NCBI GenBank assembly: GCA_944371305.1
Contig: CALVXM010000013.1
Location: forward strand, 1 to 33,929
From: an uncultured Bacilli bacterium
GTDB taxonomy: Bacteria; Bacillota_I; Bacilli_A; RF39; UBA660
DNA: 33,929 nt
Reading direction: 5' to 3'
Of this stretch, positions 1 through 8,808 are shown piece after piece. The position numbers were made by a program, and so were the translations under genes. The number at the start of each line of letters is the position of its first letter. Positions within the stretch are counted from its first letter, which is position 1. A model generated the notes under the pieces. The model had not been told where the DNA came from. It made no database searches and saw nothing but the letters and a program-made list of their open reading frames with translations.

Positions 1-1173
1 ATTAATAAAATTGATAAACCTGATGCTAATGTCGAACGAGTTTTGACTCAATTAACTGAATATGGATTAACGCCAGAGTCTTGGGGAGGAGATACTTTAG
101 TAAGCTTGATCTCTGCTAAAACTGGCAAAGGTATCGATGAATTGTTAGAAAATATTTTATTAGTTGCTGAGATGAATGATTATAAAGCAAATCCTAATCG
201 TTATGCTGTTGGAACTGTAGTTGAATCACGTCTTGATAAACACTTAGGACCAATTGTGACCGTTTTGATTCAAAATGGTACTTTAAGGTTAGGTGATCCA
301 GTAGTTGTTGGTACGACTTTTGGTAAAATTAGAACTTTGAAAAATGATAAAGGTAAAGATTTAACAGCTACCAATTTATCACAACCTGTTGAAATTACTG
401 GTTTAAATGATGTACCAAAAGCTGGAGATAAATTTATGGCGTTTGAATCAGAAAAACAAGCAAGAAGTATTGCTGAGAAAAGAAAAGAGTTATTTAAAGA
501 AAAAGAAGTAAATACCAAAGGCAATGTTACTTTAGAAGATTTATTTAGTAAAATTCAAGAAGGTCATAAAGAGATAAATGTTATAATCAAAGCTGATGTT
601 AATGGCAGTAGTGAGGCTGTTAAAAATGCTTTAGAAAAATTAGATGTTGAAGGAGTTAAAGTTAATGTCATTAGAAGCAGTGTTGGCGCAATTAAAGAAA
701 GTGATATTGTTCTAGCTAAAGCGTCTAATGCAATTGTTATTGGCTTTAATGTAAGACCTAATAATACTTTGAAGGAGTATGCTAAAGATCAAGGTGTGGA
801 AATTAGATTATACGATATCATATATAAAGCAGTAGAAGAAATGGAAGCTGCAATGAAGGGAATGTTAGAACCAATTTTTGAGGAAAAAGTAATTGGTAGT
901 GCCGAAGTGAGAAAAATATTTAAATTTTCTAAAGTTGGTACAATCGCTGGATCGTATGTATTAGATGGTGTTATTAAAAAAGATGCTAAAGCTAGATTAA
1001 TTAGAGATGGTGTCGTTATTTATGACGGTAATATTAATTCAATTCAAAGAGAAAAAGATTCTGTGAAAGAAGTTAAAAAAGGTTTAGAATGTGGTATAAC
1101 TATTGAAAACTACAATGATATTAGAGAAAAAGATATTATCGAAGCATATGAAATGGTGGAGATTGAAAGATGA
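1..1173 (+). CDS. infB: Translation initiation factor IF-2, 3' part (5' end outside window)
   Basis: IF-2 is the GTPase that brings initiator fMet-tRNA to the 30S subunit and promotes subunit joining. The frame is open from base 1 and begins inside the G domain. The G4 motif NKID is at codons 2-5 and the G5 motif SAKTG is near codon 38. After these come the beta-barrel domain II (motif [12 protein letters not shown]), the IF2 core domain III and the C-terminal domain IV with the family motif GLECGI. About 390 codons are visible, against roughly 700 residues in Bacillus IF-2, so the N-terminal region and G1-G3 lie upstream. A TTG at base 43 is an internal leucine codon and not the start. The TGA stop overlaps the rbfA start in an ATGA, and infB-rbfA is a classic Bacillota gene pair. 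Confidence 0.97.
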   Translation: MNKIDKPDANVERVLTQLTEYGLTPESWGGDTLVSLISAKTGKGIDELLENILLVAEMNDYKANPNRYAVGTVVESRLDKHLGPIVTVLIQNGTLRLGDPVVVGTTFGKIRTLKNDKGKDLTATNLSQPVEITGLNDVPKAGDKFMAFESEKQARSIAEKRKELFKEKEVNTKGNVTLEDLFSKIQEGHKEINVIIKADVNGSSEAVKNALEKLDVEGVKVNVIRSSVGAIKESDIVLAKASNAIVIGFNVRPNNTLKEYAKDQGVEIRLYDIIYKAVEEMEAAMKGMLEPIFEEKVIGSAEVRKIFKFSKVGTIAGSYVLDGVIKKDAKARLIRDGVVIYDGNINSIQREKDSVKEVKKGLECGITIENYNDIREKDIIEAYEMVEIER

Positions 1174-1514
1174 GTATCAAAACACAAAGAATAGCGAGTA
1201 ATATTGTTAAAGAGATAAGTTATATTTTAGCTTATGAAGTAAAAGATAATGATATAAAATTTGTAACTGTTACTGACTGTAAGTTGACAACTGATTTAAG
1301 TTATGCTAAGATATACGTCACAGTTTTAGATAATAATAAAAAAGAAACCACTTTAAAAGCTTTGAAAGATGCTTCTGGGTTTATTCGTAAAGAATTAGCG
1401 GAAAGGATAGATATTAGACATATTCCAGAATTAGAATTTGTTTACGATGAATCGATTGAATATGGTAAAAAAATTGAAGATTTGATCGAAAAGATACACG
1501 ACGAAGAAAACTGA
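1170..1514 (+). CDS. rbfA: 30S ribosome-binding factor A
   Basis: RbfA is a small KH-type RNA-binding protein that helps mature the 16S rRNA 5' end and 30S subunits, especially in the cold. The 114-residue length is normal for the family. N-terminal features ([15 protein letters not shown]), the central [19 protein letters not shown] strand region and the C-terminal [17 protein letters not shown] stretch are typical RbfA signatures. Its ATG overlaps the infB stop by four bases, so the two genes are translationally coupled. It ends with TGA, showing that TGA is not read as tryptophan here. The next gene starts 25 bases downstream behind a very strong purine-rich Shine-Dalgarno (GGGGGGAG). Confidence 0.96.
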   Translation: MSIKTQRIASNIVKEISYILAYEVKDNDIKFVTVTDCKLTTDLSYAKIYVTVLDNNKKETTLKALKDASGFIRKELAERIDIRHIPELEFVYDESIEYGKKIEDLIEKIHDEEN

Positions 1515-1539
1515 CATATTTGAAAAAGGGGGGGAGAAT

Positions 1540-2439
1540 ATGGCAATTTTAAATTTTGAATTAGCTTTAAAGGTATTTGATAAAAATGTTGCATTACAAA
1601 AACAAAGAGCTTATAGTGATGCTAGCATAATAGAAATGATTGATAAAAAGGTTATTCATACTAGAGAAGTAATAAATGATGGTAATAAAGTAATTAATAA
1701 ATTAGGATTCAATGAGTCATTTAAATTACTATCATTATTAGCTTTTTTAAATCATGATATTGGAAGGTTTATGCAAGCTAGACTTACTAAGTCTTTTGAA
1801 GATATTAAGTTAACTGAGATGGGTTTAGGTGACCATGGACATTTAGGTAAATTAATATTGTTATTAGGTGTTATAAATGAAGAAATTCCTGATACTAGAA
1901 CTTTTGATGGCGTGATTACTGATGTTGTTAATAATCATGTCAGTATGACTGTTAATGAACAAGATTTATCTATTTTAAATGATAATATACTTAATTGTGA
2001 TGCTGAACAATTTTATTTATACGCCGATCAAAATACTAAAAATTGTTTTACCAATGCTTTGACACAGATTGTTCAAGATGTTGATCGTCTCGATATTTAT
2101 CACCAAATTTTAGATGGCAGATGGTCTCCAAGTACTAGTGATGATAAGATTAATTCACTTGTGTTTAAACGATTTTATAAAGGTGAATATTTAAATATAA
2201 ATGAACTAAAAACACTAGGTGTTTGGAATCCTAATGTTGGTGATTTAGTGAGACTAAGTTTTATCGACGATATAAAATTATATAGTGTTGCTAAAGTGAT
2301 TGTTGAAGAACGAATTATTGAAAGATTAAAAGAAATGAGAAATAATCCTCATTTGTTAGATGCTTTTGATTATACAAAAGAAAAGTTAGAAAAACGAATG
2401 AAAAAAAGTGATGGTATTGTTTTAACAAAACATAAATAG
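1540..2439 (+). CDS. HD-domain phosphohydrolase family protein, substrate unknown
   Basis: This 299-residue protein carries the metal-binding pattern of the HD superfamily. A histidine sits in HTREV near residue 41, followed by the HD doublet in NHDIGRF, further histidines in GDHGHLG and NNHVSM, and a distal aspartate in QDVDRLD. HD proteins usually hydrolyse phosphate esters or nucleotides, but nothing here names the substrate. It follows rbfA closely and ends at a strong terminator, so it is probably the last gene of the infB operon. A second HD protein with the same GRF[EM]Q-type motif and D-x-D-[KR]-[IL]-D ending lies between the valine T-box and valS, so the genome carries at least two related copies. 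Confidence 0.75.
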   Translation: MAILNFELALKVFDKNVALQKQRAYSDASIIEMIDKKVIHTREVINDGNKVINKLGFNESFKLLSLLAFLNHDIGRFMQARLTKSFEDIKLTEMGLGDHGHLGKLILLLGVINEEIPDTRTFDGVITDVVNNHVSMTVNEQDLSILNDNILNCDAEQFYLYADQNTKNCFTNALTQIVQDVDRLDIYHQILDGRWSPSTSDDKINSLVFKRFYKGEYLNINELKTLGVWNPNVGDLVRLSFIDDIKLYSVAKVIVEERIIERLKEMRNNPHLLDAFDYTKEKLEKRMKKSDGIVLTKHK

Positions 2440-2442
2440 TTT

Positions 2443-2468
2443 GAATTCAAGTATTTTGAATTCTTTTT
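2443..2468 (+). terminator. Intrinsic terminator after the HD-domain gene
   Basis: Perfect 8-bp inverted repeat GAATTCAA / TTGAATTC (2443-2450 and 2456-2463) with a 5-base loop, followed by TTTTTT. It ends the infB-rbfA-HD unit just before the next promoter. Confidence 0.85.
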
Positions 2469-2470
2469 TA

Positions 2471-2499
2471 TTGACATTTATTTATGATAATGATATATT
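2471..2499 (+). promoter_or_regulatory. SigmaA promoter of the dut-tyrS operon
   Basis: TTGACA (2471-2476), a 17-base spacer and TATATT (2494-2499) give a near-consensus housekeeping promoter. Transcription would start near 2506, just ahead of the T-box leader. Confidence 0.85.
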
Positions 2500-2514
2500 T
2501 ATATTGTAATTTAA

Positions 2515-2706
2515 TGAAGAACAAATTTTTAGTTATTTAGTTGGTAATTAGAAAATTAGTGGCAGATGAAAACTGATCAAGACTAAATAATAAATTACGA
2601 TTTGGGAGTTAAAACGGGTAATTTCGTTAAAAATTAAAGTGTATGATATATTCATAAATTAAGGTGGTACCGCGGAGTTAATTCGTCCTTATTTATGGAT
2701 TTTTTT
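2515..2706 (+). promoter_or_regulatory. T-box riboswitch, tyrosine type (specifier UAC), controlling dut-tyrS
   Basis: A T-box leader senses uncharged tRNA and lets transcription pass when the tRNA is not aminoacylated. The T-box core GGTGGTACCGCG is at 2663-2674. Downstream, CCTTATTTAT pairs with the ATAAATTAAGG arm and is followed by a U-run (2700-2706), forming the terminator. I could fold the base of stem I by eye: CAAAT (2522-2526) pairs with ATTTG (2600-2604), and TTATTTAG (2533-2540) pairs with CTAAATAA (2583-2590). The internal loop between these helices holds TAC at 2596-2598, a tyrosine codon in the specifier position. This agrees with tyrS being the second gene of the operon. Confidence 0.93.
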
Positions 2707-2727
2707 ATATTTTGGTTAGGTGATTAA

Positions 2728-3213
2728 ATGCGAAAATTTGAAAAAATAAGTTTTGAACAATTTAAAAAAGACATAAATGATGATATAGATTTATATAATA
2801 GTTACAGGTTACCAAAACGAGCAACTAAATATAGTGCGGGATATGATTTTTTTGCTCTTTTCGATATTAAAATTAAACCTGGAGAGATTGTTAAAATTCC
2901 AACTGGTTATAAAGCAGTTTTTAATACTGATGAAGCGTTATTAATTTTGATGCGAAGCAGTTTAGGTTTTAAATATAATTTAAGATTAACTAATCAAGTT
3001 GGATTAATCGAAAGTGATTATTATAACAATGAATCTAATGAAGGACATATGTGGGTATCAATTCAAAATGAAGGTAAAGAAGAAGTTACAATAAAAAAAG
3101 ATACAGCTTATTCACAAGGTGTATTTATAAACTTTTTACTTATAGATGATGATAATGCAACTGCTATAAGAAAAGGTGGTTTTGGAAGTACAGATAGGAG
3201 AGATAAAAAATGA
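2728..3213 (+). CDS. dut: dUTP diphosphatase (dUTPase)
   Basis: dUTPase hydrolyses dUTP to dUMP and pyrophosphate, keeping uracil out of DNA and feeding thymidylate synthesis. The five family motifs are present in order: AGYDFFA (motif 1), RSSLG (motif 2), QVGLIESDYYN (motif 3), YSQGVF (motif 4) and the flexible C-terminal RKGGFGSTD (motif 5). The N-terminal ~20 residues before motif 1 are longer than in minimal trimeric dUTPases. At 161 residues the protein is complete. The start is an ATG behind TAGGTGATTAA. It is the first gene after the tyrosine T-box and overlaps tyrS by ATGA, so its expression should rise when tRNA-Tyr is uncharged. Confidence 0.92.
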   Translation: MRKFEKISFEQFKKDINDDIDLYNSYRLPKRATKYSAGYDFFALFDIKIKPGEIVKIPTGYKAVFNTDEALLILMRSSLGFKYNLRLTNQVGLIESDYYNNESNEGHMWVSIQNEGKEEVTIKKDTAYSQGVFINFLLIDDDNATAIRKGGFGSTDRRDKK

Positions 3214-4430
3214 AATTGTATGATGAATTAGTGTGGCGTGGTTTGATTGAAAATATTACTGATCAAGAATTAATTGAAAAAATAAATAATGGTGGTTTGA
3301 CTTTTTATATAGGAACTGATCCTACTGGTGATAGTTTACATATTGGTCATTATTCTACTTTTTCAATGGCTTTTAGATTAAAAAAAGGTGGCCATAATCC
3401 TATTTTATTAGTGGGAGGTGCAACCGGTTTAATAGGAGACCCTAAACCTACAGCAGAAAGACCGATGATAACTAAAGAATTATTGGAAAGTAATTATATA
3501 AAATTAAGAAAGCAAGTTGAAGATATTTTTGGGTTTGAAGTTGTTAATAATTATGATTGGTCAAAAGATATTAATTTTATCGATTATTTACGTGATTATG
3601 GTAAATATTTTAATTTAAATTATATGTTAAACAAAGAAACTGTTAAAAGTAGATTAGATATTGGAATTACTTATACTGAATTTTCTTATATGATTATGCA
3701 AGCTTTGGATTTTTTATGGTTATATGAAAATAAAAATTGTACTTTACAAATCGGTGGTTCGGATCAATGGGGTAATATTACTTCAGGAGTAGAATTAATT
3801 AGAAAGAAAATTGGTAAAAATGCTTATGGTCTAACTATGCCATTAATTACTAAGGCTGATGGAACTAAGTTTGGCAAAAGCGAAGGTAATGCCATTTGGT
3901 TAGATATTAATAAAACTTCTAGTTATGAGATGTACCAATTTTTCTTAAATTCTGAAGATAGTAAAGTAATTGAATATTTAAAAAAATTAACTTTCTTATC
4001 AAAAGAAGAAATTGAAGAAATTGAAAAGAAACATCTTGCTTGTCCAGAAAAAAGAGATGCTCATAAAACTTTAGCTAAAGAAGTTATTACTTTCTTACAT
4101 GGTCGTGATGAGTATGAGAAAGCGGTTAGGATAAGTGAAGCATTATTTAGTGGTAATATTAATAATCTAACTAAGGAAGAAATTTTAATTGGTTTTAAAG
4201 ATGTACCAAATTTTGAGTGTAATGAATCTAATATTGTCGATATATTGGTTAATAATAATATTTGTTCAAGTAAAAGAGAGGCAAGAGAGTTTTTAGGAAA
4301 TGGTGCTATTACGTTAAATGGAGAAAAAGTAATTGAAGATATTTTCATTGATAAGAATATGGCTATTGATAATTCTATTTTAGTTTTAAGAAAAGGTAAG
4401 AAAAAATATTATTTAGGATATTTAAAATAA
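3210..4430 (+). CDS. tyrS: Tyrosine--tRNA ligase
   Basis: TyrRS activates tyrosine with ATP and charges tRNA-Tyr. This is a class I synthetase. The HIGH motif is residues 44-47 (within DPTGDSLHIGH), the KMSKS-equivalent is KFGKS at residues 220-224, and GGSDQWGNI is the typical tyrosine/ATP pocket segment. The C-terminal ~65 residues (SSKREAREFLGNGAITLNG) form the S4-like RNA-binding domain. The 406-residue length fits the bacterial TyrS family. The gene overlaps dut by four bases and is controlled by the UAC-specifier T-box upstream. It ends at a strong hairpin shared with the convergent minus-strand gene. Confidence 0.97.
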   Translation: MKLYDELVWRGLIENITDQELIEKINNGGLTFYIGTDPTGDSLHIGHYSTFSMAFRLKKGGHNPILLVGGATGLIGDPKPTAERPMITKELLESNYIKLRKQVEDIFGFEVVNNYDWSKDINFIDYLRDYGKYFNLNYMLNKETVKSRLDIGITYTEFSYMIMQALDFLWLYENKNCTLQIGGSDQWGNITSGVELIRKKIGKNAYGLTMPLITKADGTKFGKSEGNAIWLDINKTSSYEMYQFFLNSEDSKVIEYLKKLTFLSKEEIEEIEKKHLACPEKRDAHKTLAKEVITFLHGRDEYEKAVRISEALFSGNINNLTKEEILIGFKDVPNFECNESNIVDILVNNNICSSKREAREFLGNGAITLNGEKVIEDIFIDKNMAIDNSILVLRKGKKKYYLGYLK

Positions 4431-4478
4431 AAACTGTTATTTTAAAGTGAATATACTTCAATCTAACAGTTTTTTTTC
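4431..4478. terminator. Bidirectional terminator between tyrS and the minus-strand gene
   Basis: AAACTGTTA (4431-4439) pairs with TAACAGTTT (4464-4472). A small inner hairpin (AAGT...ACTT) sits in the loop and a plus-strand run of eight T follows. The same stem is flanked by A-rich sequence on the plus strand, so it can also end transcripts from the convergent gene, whose stop codon lies in the loop. Confidence 0.85.
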
Positions 4479-4985
4479 TAAAACTTTTTTGTTATTTTGG
4501 TAGTCATCGTTCATTTTCTTTAAAGCCATTTCATGAATTTTACTTAATCTGCTATAAAAAGGTGTTATTAATTCTGAATTTATTGTTTTAATTTTAAGTG
4601 AAGTTAAATCGGGATTATCTAAATAAGTAAATTGATATTCTGGTGTAGATCTTAAAAGACCGATGCTTGATAATTTAACTTCATTGTCTTTAATGAAGTC
4701 TTCACAAATCAATTCAGTTAATAATTTTGCTTCAAGATTATTACAGTTTATTTCATTTTTAAATATTATTTCATTATCTTTTGTTATTTTTATTGTATAA
4801 ATACCATTTTTGTAAAAAGGATAAATTAAAATTTGTTTTTCAATATCTAAATTATATTTATAAAATAAGTTGTAAATCGTAAAAAAATTGATTAAATTTT
4901 CTTTATGATCAGTAAAATCATTTAATTTTTTTAATATAGATATATCATCGAAATTTATCAATGATTTAAATTGAGTGTTATTCAT
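4458..4985 (-). CDS. Hypothetical protein, unrecognised
   Basis: A 175-residue protein that I do not recognise. It begins with ATG nine bases after a clear GGAGG Shine-Dalgarno on the minus strand. It is rich in Asn, Lys, Ile and Leu, with no signal peptide and no convincing membrane span; the longest hydrophobic run (ENLINFFTIYNLFYKYN) is interrupted by polar residues. The C-terminal third (KIHEMALKKMNDDYQNNKKVLEKKL) looks helical and charged. It is transcribed alone, divergently from tsaE, and ends inside the terminator it shares with tyrS. The coding potential, good ribosome site and plausible promoter make it a real gene; its role is unknown. Confidence 0.7.
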   Translation of the reverse strand: MNNTQFKSLINFDDISILKKLNDFTDHKENLINFFTIYNLFYKYNLDIEKQILIYPFYKNGIYTIKITKDNEIIFKNEINCNNLEAKLLTELICEDFIKDNEVKLSSIGLLRSTPEYQFTYLDNPDLTSLKIKTINSELITPFYSRLSKIHEMALKKMNDDYQNNKKVLEKKLLD

Positions 4986-5015
4986 AGTTCCTCCTTTCTA
5001 AATGCACAAGTCAAC

Positions 5016-5044
5016 ATGATACTACAAATTGCTATAAAATGCAA
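5016..5044 (-). promoter_or_regulatory. Putative sigmaA promoter of the minus-strand hypothetical gene
   Basis: On the minus strand TTGCAT (5039-5044), a 17-base spacer and TATCAT (5016-5021) resemble a housekeeping promoter. It is about 30 bases upstream of the start codon and divergent to the tsaE promoter. In sequence this AT-rich such matches can arise by chance. Confidence 0.45.
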
Positions 5045-5104
5045 ATAAAATTTGATTTTTCGACATTTTTTTTGTTTTAAAGATGTATAAATTATCAAAA
5101 AAGA

Positions 5105-5133
5105 TTGTAATAATTTTATGAATTTTATATAAT
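5105..5133 (+). promoter_or_regulatory. SigmaA promoter of the tsaE-tsaB-rimI-tsaD operon
   Basis: TTGTAA (5105-5110), a 17-base spacer and a perfect TATAAT (5128-5133). The ATG is only 17 bases past the -10 box, giving a leader of about 10 nt that contains GGTGATT as the ribosome site. Confidence 0.78.
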
Positions 5134-5150
5134 ATTAATGGTGATTAGAA

Positions 5151-5600
5151 ATGGAATATAAAATTACGGTAAAAGATGAAATGGATACAATTGAATTAGC
5201 ACAAAATTTTGAATCGGAAAAATTTCCTAATATGATTATCTGTTTAAATGGTGAATTAGGTAGTGGAAAAACTGTTTTTGCTAAAGGTTTTGCTAGTGCT
5301 TTAGGTGTCAATGAAACTATTACTTCTCCTACTTTTTCAATTATAAAAGAATATGACGGTGAATTACCTTTATATCATATGGATGTATATCGTTTAGATG
5401 GCAATACTAATGGAGTGAATATTGAAGATTATTTTACTAAAGATGGTGTTGTTATTATCGAGTGGGCTGATACTATTAAAGATATTTTGCCTAAAGAAAG
5501 ATTGGATATTAAATTTAAAGTGGTAGATGAAAATAAAAGGATTTTGGTAATTATACCTTATGGAAAACAATATGAAGATTTATGTGAGGCTGTATTATGA
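5151..5600 (+). CDS. tsaE: tRNA t6A biosynthesis ATPase TsaE
   Basis: TsaE is the P-loop ATPase that works with TsaB and TsaD to install threonylcarbamoyl on A37 of ANN-decoding tRNAs. The Walker A motif GELGSGKT is at residues 34-41. The family segment TSPTFSIIKEY follows it, then YHMDVYRL and the IEWAD signature around residues 103-107. At 149 residues it matches the usual size. It is the first gene of a tight operon and its stop overlaps the tsaB start by ATGA. The TsaC/Sua5 enzyme that makes the threonylcarbamoyl-AMP donor is not in this window. Confidence 0.96.
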   Translation: MEYKITVKDEMDTIELAQNFESEKFPNMIICLNGELGSGKTVFAKGFASALGVNETITSPTFSIIKEYDGELPLYHMDVYRLDGNTNGVNIEDYFTKDGVVIIEWADTIKDILPKERLDIKFKVVDENKRILVIIPYGKQYEDLCEAVL

Positions 5601-6190
5601 AATATTTGTTCATTGATACATCAGCCGATAATTTGATTATTGCTATAATTGATGATGATAAAATTATTTATTACAGTAACATTTCAAATGGAAAAGATAC
5701 TTCTTCTAAGGTAATGCCTGTTTTAGATGAGGCATTTAAAAAAACTGGTTTAAATGTTAAAGATATTGATAAAATGTTTGTAGTTAATGGTCCTGGTTCG
5801 TTTACGGGAATAAGGGTCGGTGTAACCATTGCTAAAACGATTGGTTTTTGTTTAAATATACCAATAATTCCAATTAGTGAATTAGAGTTATTAGCTACTA
5901 CTAGTACTGATACTACGTATAATGTTTCATTAATCGATGCAAGACGTGGTTATGTTTATGGCGCTATTTATGATAAAAACTTAGATTTTTTTGTAAAGGA
6001 AAGCCATGTTTTATTAGAACAATTGAAAAAAAAATATCCTAATAGCTATACAATTATAACTTCAAGTAATGCCAAAATAGATTTACTTAAAGTAATAAAA
6101 AAACATAAGAATGATGAACCAATTCACCCTCATGAGTTAAAACCTAATTATTTAAAAAAAACTGAGGCCGAAGAAAATTTGAATGGTTAA
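5597..6190 (+). CDS. tsaB: tRNA t6A biosynthesis protein TsaB
   Basis: TsaB is an ASKHA-fold, catalytically inactive partner that dimerises with TsaD in the t6A complex. The N-terminal FIDTSADNLIIAI strand pair and the hallmark NGPGSFTGIRVGVTIAK (from about residue 65) are clear. The C-terminal part (197 residues in total) is shorter and less conserved, ending PNYLKKTEAE, as in Bacillota TsaB. It overlaps tsaE by four bases and the following acetyltransferase by eight, so all three are translationally coupled. Confidence 0.95.
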   Translation: MKYLFIDTSADNLIIAIIDDDKIIYYSNISNGKDTSSKVMPVLDEAFKKTGLNVKDIDKMFVVNGPGSFTGIRVGVTIAKTIGFCLNIPIIPISELELLATTSTDTTYNVSLIDARRGYVYGAIYDKNLDFFVKESHVLLEQLKKKYPNSYTIITSSNAKIDLLKVIKKHKNDEPIHPHELKPNYLKKTEAEENLNG

Positions 6191-6554
6191 AGAGATTATT
6201 GACTTTGATTATTTGAATACTTTAAGTGATTACAAAATAACTAAAAATGCTTTTAATAAGGTTATAGGATATATTATCGATAATGAAATAGTTGGTTACT
6301 TGGACTATAGTGTTATGTATGATAAAATTGAAATAAATTATATTTTTGTTGTTGAAAAGTATCGAAGAAAAAATATAGCTAATCAATTGTTAAATTATAT
6401 TATCGATAATTATGAATTTGATAATATAACTTTAGAAGTTAATGTTAATAATATTAGTGCGATTAATTTGTATAAAAAAAATAAATTTAATATTATCGGC
6501 ATCAGACCTAATTATTATAATGGTGTTGATGCTTATTTGATGGAAAGGAGGTAA
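6183..6554 (+). CDS. rimI: GNAT-family acetyltransferase, RimI-like
   Basis: A 123-residue GNAT acetyltransferase. The acetyl-CoA-binding motif A is recognisable as [15 protein letters not shown] (the Q/R-x-x-G-x-A loop region, here with the central glycine replaced by asparagine). The following [26 protein letters not shown] is the typical RimI C-terminal segment. RimI acetylates the N-terminal alanine of ribosomal protein S18 in E. coli. The family assignment rests on position between tsaB and tsaD, where rimI sits in many Bacillota. The substrate is not certain, and the protein is shorter than the usual ~150 residues at its N-terminus. Confidence 0.85.
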   Translation: MVKEIIDFDYLNTLSDYKITKNAFNKVIGYIIDNEIVGYLDYSVMYDKIEINYIFVVEKYRRKNIANQLLNYIIDNYEFDNITLEVNVNNISAINLYKKNKFNIIGIRPNYYNGVDAYLMERR

Positions 6555-6556
6555 TT

Positions 6557-7561
6557 ATGAATATTTTAGCAATTGAATCTTCGTGTGATGAAACTAGTAT
6601 GAGTATTATCAAAGATGGGCATACTGATTTAGGAACGGTTATTTTGTCACAAATAGATATTCATAAAATGTATGGTGGCGTTGTACCTGAAATAGCTAGT
6701 CGTTCTCATGTAGAAAGTATAACAATTGTATTGGAAGAAGTTTTAACTAAAGCAAGTATGAAAATCGATGATATTGATGCGATTGCGGTGACTTATGGTC
6801 CTGGGTTAATTGGATCATTATTAGTAGGACTTATTGCTGCTAAAACGATTGCTTACATTTATAATAAACCTTTAATTCCAGTTCATCATATAGCTGGACA
6901 TATATATGCTAATAATTTAGTTAATAGGTTGGAGTTTCCTTTGATTGCTTTGGTTATTAGTGGTGGACATACTGAATTAATATATATGAAAGAAGATTAT
7001 AGTTTTGAAAAAATTGGTGGCACTTTAGATGATGCCGTTGGTGAATGTTATGACAAAGTAGCTAGGGTTATGGATTTATCCTATCCTGGAGGACCAAGTA
7101 TCGATAAATTAGCTAAACAAGGAAACGATACTTATAAATTGCCTTTACCACTTAATGATAGTAGTTATGATTTTAGTTTTAGTGGTCTTAAATCGGCTGT
7201 CATCAATTTAGTTCACAATGAAGAACAAAGAGGTAATAAAATTAAAAAAGAGGACTTAGCGTGTTCTTTTCAAAATAGAGTTGTTGATATACTAACTAAA
7301 AAAACAGTTAAGGCTTTAAAAGAATATGATGTTAAAAATTTGATTGTAGCAGGTGGCGTAGCAGCTAATAGTGCTATTAGAAATTCTTTGGAAAATGCTT
7401 GTAAGCAACATGGCATTTCATTTACAGTACCGCCGATTTTATATTGTACTGATAATGCTGCAATGATTGGTGCTGCTGGATATTTTGCTTATAAGAAAGG
7501 TATTAGAGCAGATTTAAATTTAAATGCTCAAGCAAATTGCAATTTGGAGGATCTATTATGA
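6557..7561 (+). CDS. tsaD: tRNA N6-adenosine threonylcarbamoyltransferase
   Basis: TsaD is the catalytic subunit that transfers the threonylcarbamoyl group to A37 of tRNA. The start ESSCDETS and the metal-binding pair in [10 protein letters not shown] are present. The two key histidines fall at residues 111 and 115, the same numbers as in E. coli TsaD. Further signatures are [43 protein letters not shown] and [12 protein letters not shown]. The 334-residue length is standard. A strong AAAGGAGG ribosome site precedes the ATG, and the stop overlaps the next gene by ATGA. Confidence 0.97.
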   Translation: MNILAIESSCDETSMSIIKDGHTDLGTVILSQIDIHKMYGGVVPEIASRSHVESITIVLEEVLTKASMKIDDIDAIAVTYGPGLIGSLLVGLIAAKTIAYIYNKPLIPVHHIAGHIYANNLVNRLEFPLIALVISGGHTELIYMKEDYSFEKIGGTLDDAVGECYDKVARVMDLSYPGGPSIDKLAKQGNDTYKLPLPLNDSSYDFSFSGLKSAVINLVHNEEQRGNKIKKEDLACSFQNRVVDILTKKTVKALKEYDVKNLIVAGGVAANSAIRNSLENACKQHGISFTVPPILYCTDNAAMIGAAGYFAYKKGIRADLNLNAQANCNLEDLL

Positions 7562-8730
7562 GAAATGTTGGAACAATTGTAAGAGGTATTAGAACACCTA
7601 TTATTAAAGAAAATGATGATTTGGCTAGTATCGTAGTTGATTCGGTTATGAATGCTAGTATTAGTGAAAATTTTGAAATTTTAGATAAAGATGTTATTGC
7701 AGTAACTGAAGCAGTTGTTGGTATTGCTCAAGGTAATTACTGTACTGTGGATAATATCGCTAAAGATATTAAATCTAAATTTCAAACTGAACATATCGGA
7801 TTGGTTTTTCCAATTTTAAGTCGTAATCGTTTTTCAATGATTTTAAAAGGTATTGCTAGAGGATGTAAACATATTACGATGCTACTTAGCTATCCTGCTG
7901 ATGAAGTAGGTAATCATTTATTCGATGAAAAATATTTGAAAGAATATGATATTAATCCTTATGTTGATACTTTAAGTTATGAAGAATATAACAAATTATT
8001 TAAAGATGAAGTTCATACTTTCACTGGTATTAATTATGTTGATTTTTATAAAAAATTAGTCGAAAGTGAAAACTGCGAAATAGATTTTGTTTTTGGTAAT
8101 GACCCTAAAGTTATATATGATTATGTTGATGAAGCTTTAGCTTGTGATATACATACCCGTTTTAGAACAAAAGAGGCATTAAATTGTTTAGGTTTAGATG
8201 ATATTATGAATAAATCGGTTGATGGTTCTGGTTTTAATAGCAAATATGGTTTGTTAGGGTCAAATAAAGCTACTGACAAAAAATTAAAACTTTTTCCGAA
8301 TGATGGTCAAAAATTAGTTGAAAAAGTTCAAAGAATGATTAAAGATAAAACTGGTAAAGATGTTGAAGTTATGATTTATGGCGATGGAGCATTTAAAGAT
8401 CCTGTTGGTAAAATTTGGGAGTTAGCCGATCCAGTTGTCTCACCATTTTATACTGATGGATTAACTGGAACACCAAATGAAATAAAGTTAAAATATGTAT
8501 CTGATAATAAATTTGCTGATTTAAAAGGTGAAGAATTAAAAAAAGCCATTAGAAATGAAATTAAACAAAAAGATAAAGATTTAAAAGGGAAAAATATTAC
8601 TTTAGGTACGACACCAAGACAAATAACTGATTTATTAGGTTCACTTTGTGATTTAACCAGTGGATCTGGCGATAAAGGAACTCCTGTTGTTTTGGTTCAA
8701 AGATATTTTAGTAATTATGCTGATGAATAA
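7558..8730 (+). CDS. CofE-like F420-0:gamma-glutamyl ligase family protein
   Basis: The 390-residue protein resembles the coenzyme F420-0:L-glutamate ligase family (FbiB/CofE-type). Its N-terminus ([17 protein letters not shown], then [19 protein letters not shown]) matches the family's opening. Later segments such as [22 protein letters not shown] and [17 protein letters not shown] are also typical of the long form found in anaerobic Bacillota. These bacteria are not known to make F420, so the substrate is probably different and unproven. The start is the ATG at 7558, directly behind GGAGG and overlapping the tsaD stop; an upstream in-frame start inside tsaD has no ribosome site. It is the last gene of the tsa operon. 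Confidence 0.72.
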   Translation: MRNVGTIVRGIRTPIIKENDDLASIVVDSVMNASISENFEILDKDVIAVTEAVVGIAQGNYCTVDNIAKDIKSKFQTEHIGLVFPILSRNRFSMILKGIARGCKHITMLLSYPADEVGNHLFDEKYLKEYDINPYVDTLSYEEYNKLFKDEVHTFTGINYVDFYKKLVESENCEIDFVFGNDPKVIYDYVDEALACDIHTRFRTKEALNCLGLDDIMNKSVDGSGFNSKYGLLGSNKATDKKLKLFPNDGQKLVEKVQRMIKDKTGKDVEVMIYGDGAFKDPVGKIWELADPVVSPFYTDGLTGTPNEIKLKYVSDNKFADLKGEELKKAIRNEIKQKDKDLKGKNITLGTTPRQITDLLGSLCDLTSGSGDKGTPVVLVQRYFSNYADE

Positions 8731-8752
8731 ACTGTTTTTTAACAGTTTTTTC
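8729..8752 (+). terminator. Intrinsic terminator of the tsa operon
   Basis: AAACTGTT (8729-8736) pairs with AACAGTTT (8741-8748) around a four-T loop, followed by more T. It begins within the stop codon of the CofE-like gene. Confidence 0.85.
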
Positions 8753-8781
8753 TTTACAAAAATTTGTTCGAATGCTATAAT
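8753..8781 (+). promoter_or_regulatory. SigmaA promoter of uvrA
   Basis: TTTACA (8753-8758), a 17-base spacer and TATAAT (8776-8781) with an extended -10 (TGCTATAAT). The leader of about 22 nt carries AAAGGTGAT as ribosome site. No LexA-type operator could be identified with confidence. Confidence 0.85.
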
Positions 8782-8808
8782 ATTTAAGATAATTGAAAAG
8801 GTGATATT

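Noticed and set aside
270-524. Minus-strand reading frame inside infB
   Set aside because: Lies fully inside a strongly conserved gene, without ribosome site or recognisable protein. The same holds for minus-strand frames in tyrS, uvrA and era.
1-1514. Mycoplasma-type code with TGA as tryptophan, suggested by low GC
   Set aside because: infB and rbfA end in TGA at the expected lengths, and tryptophan is encoded by TGG throughout.
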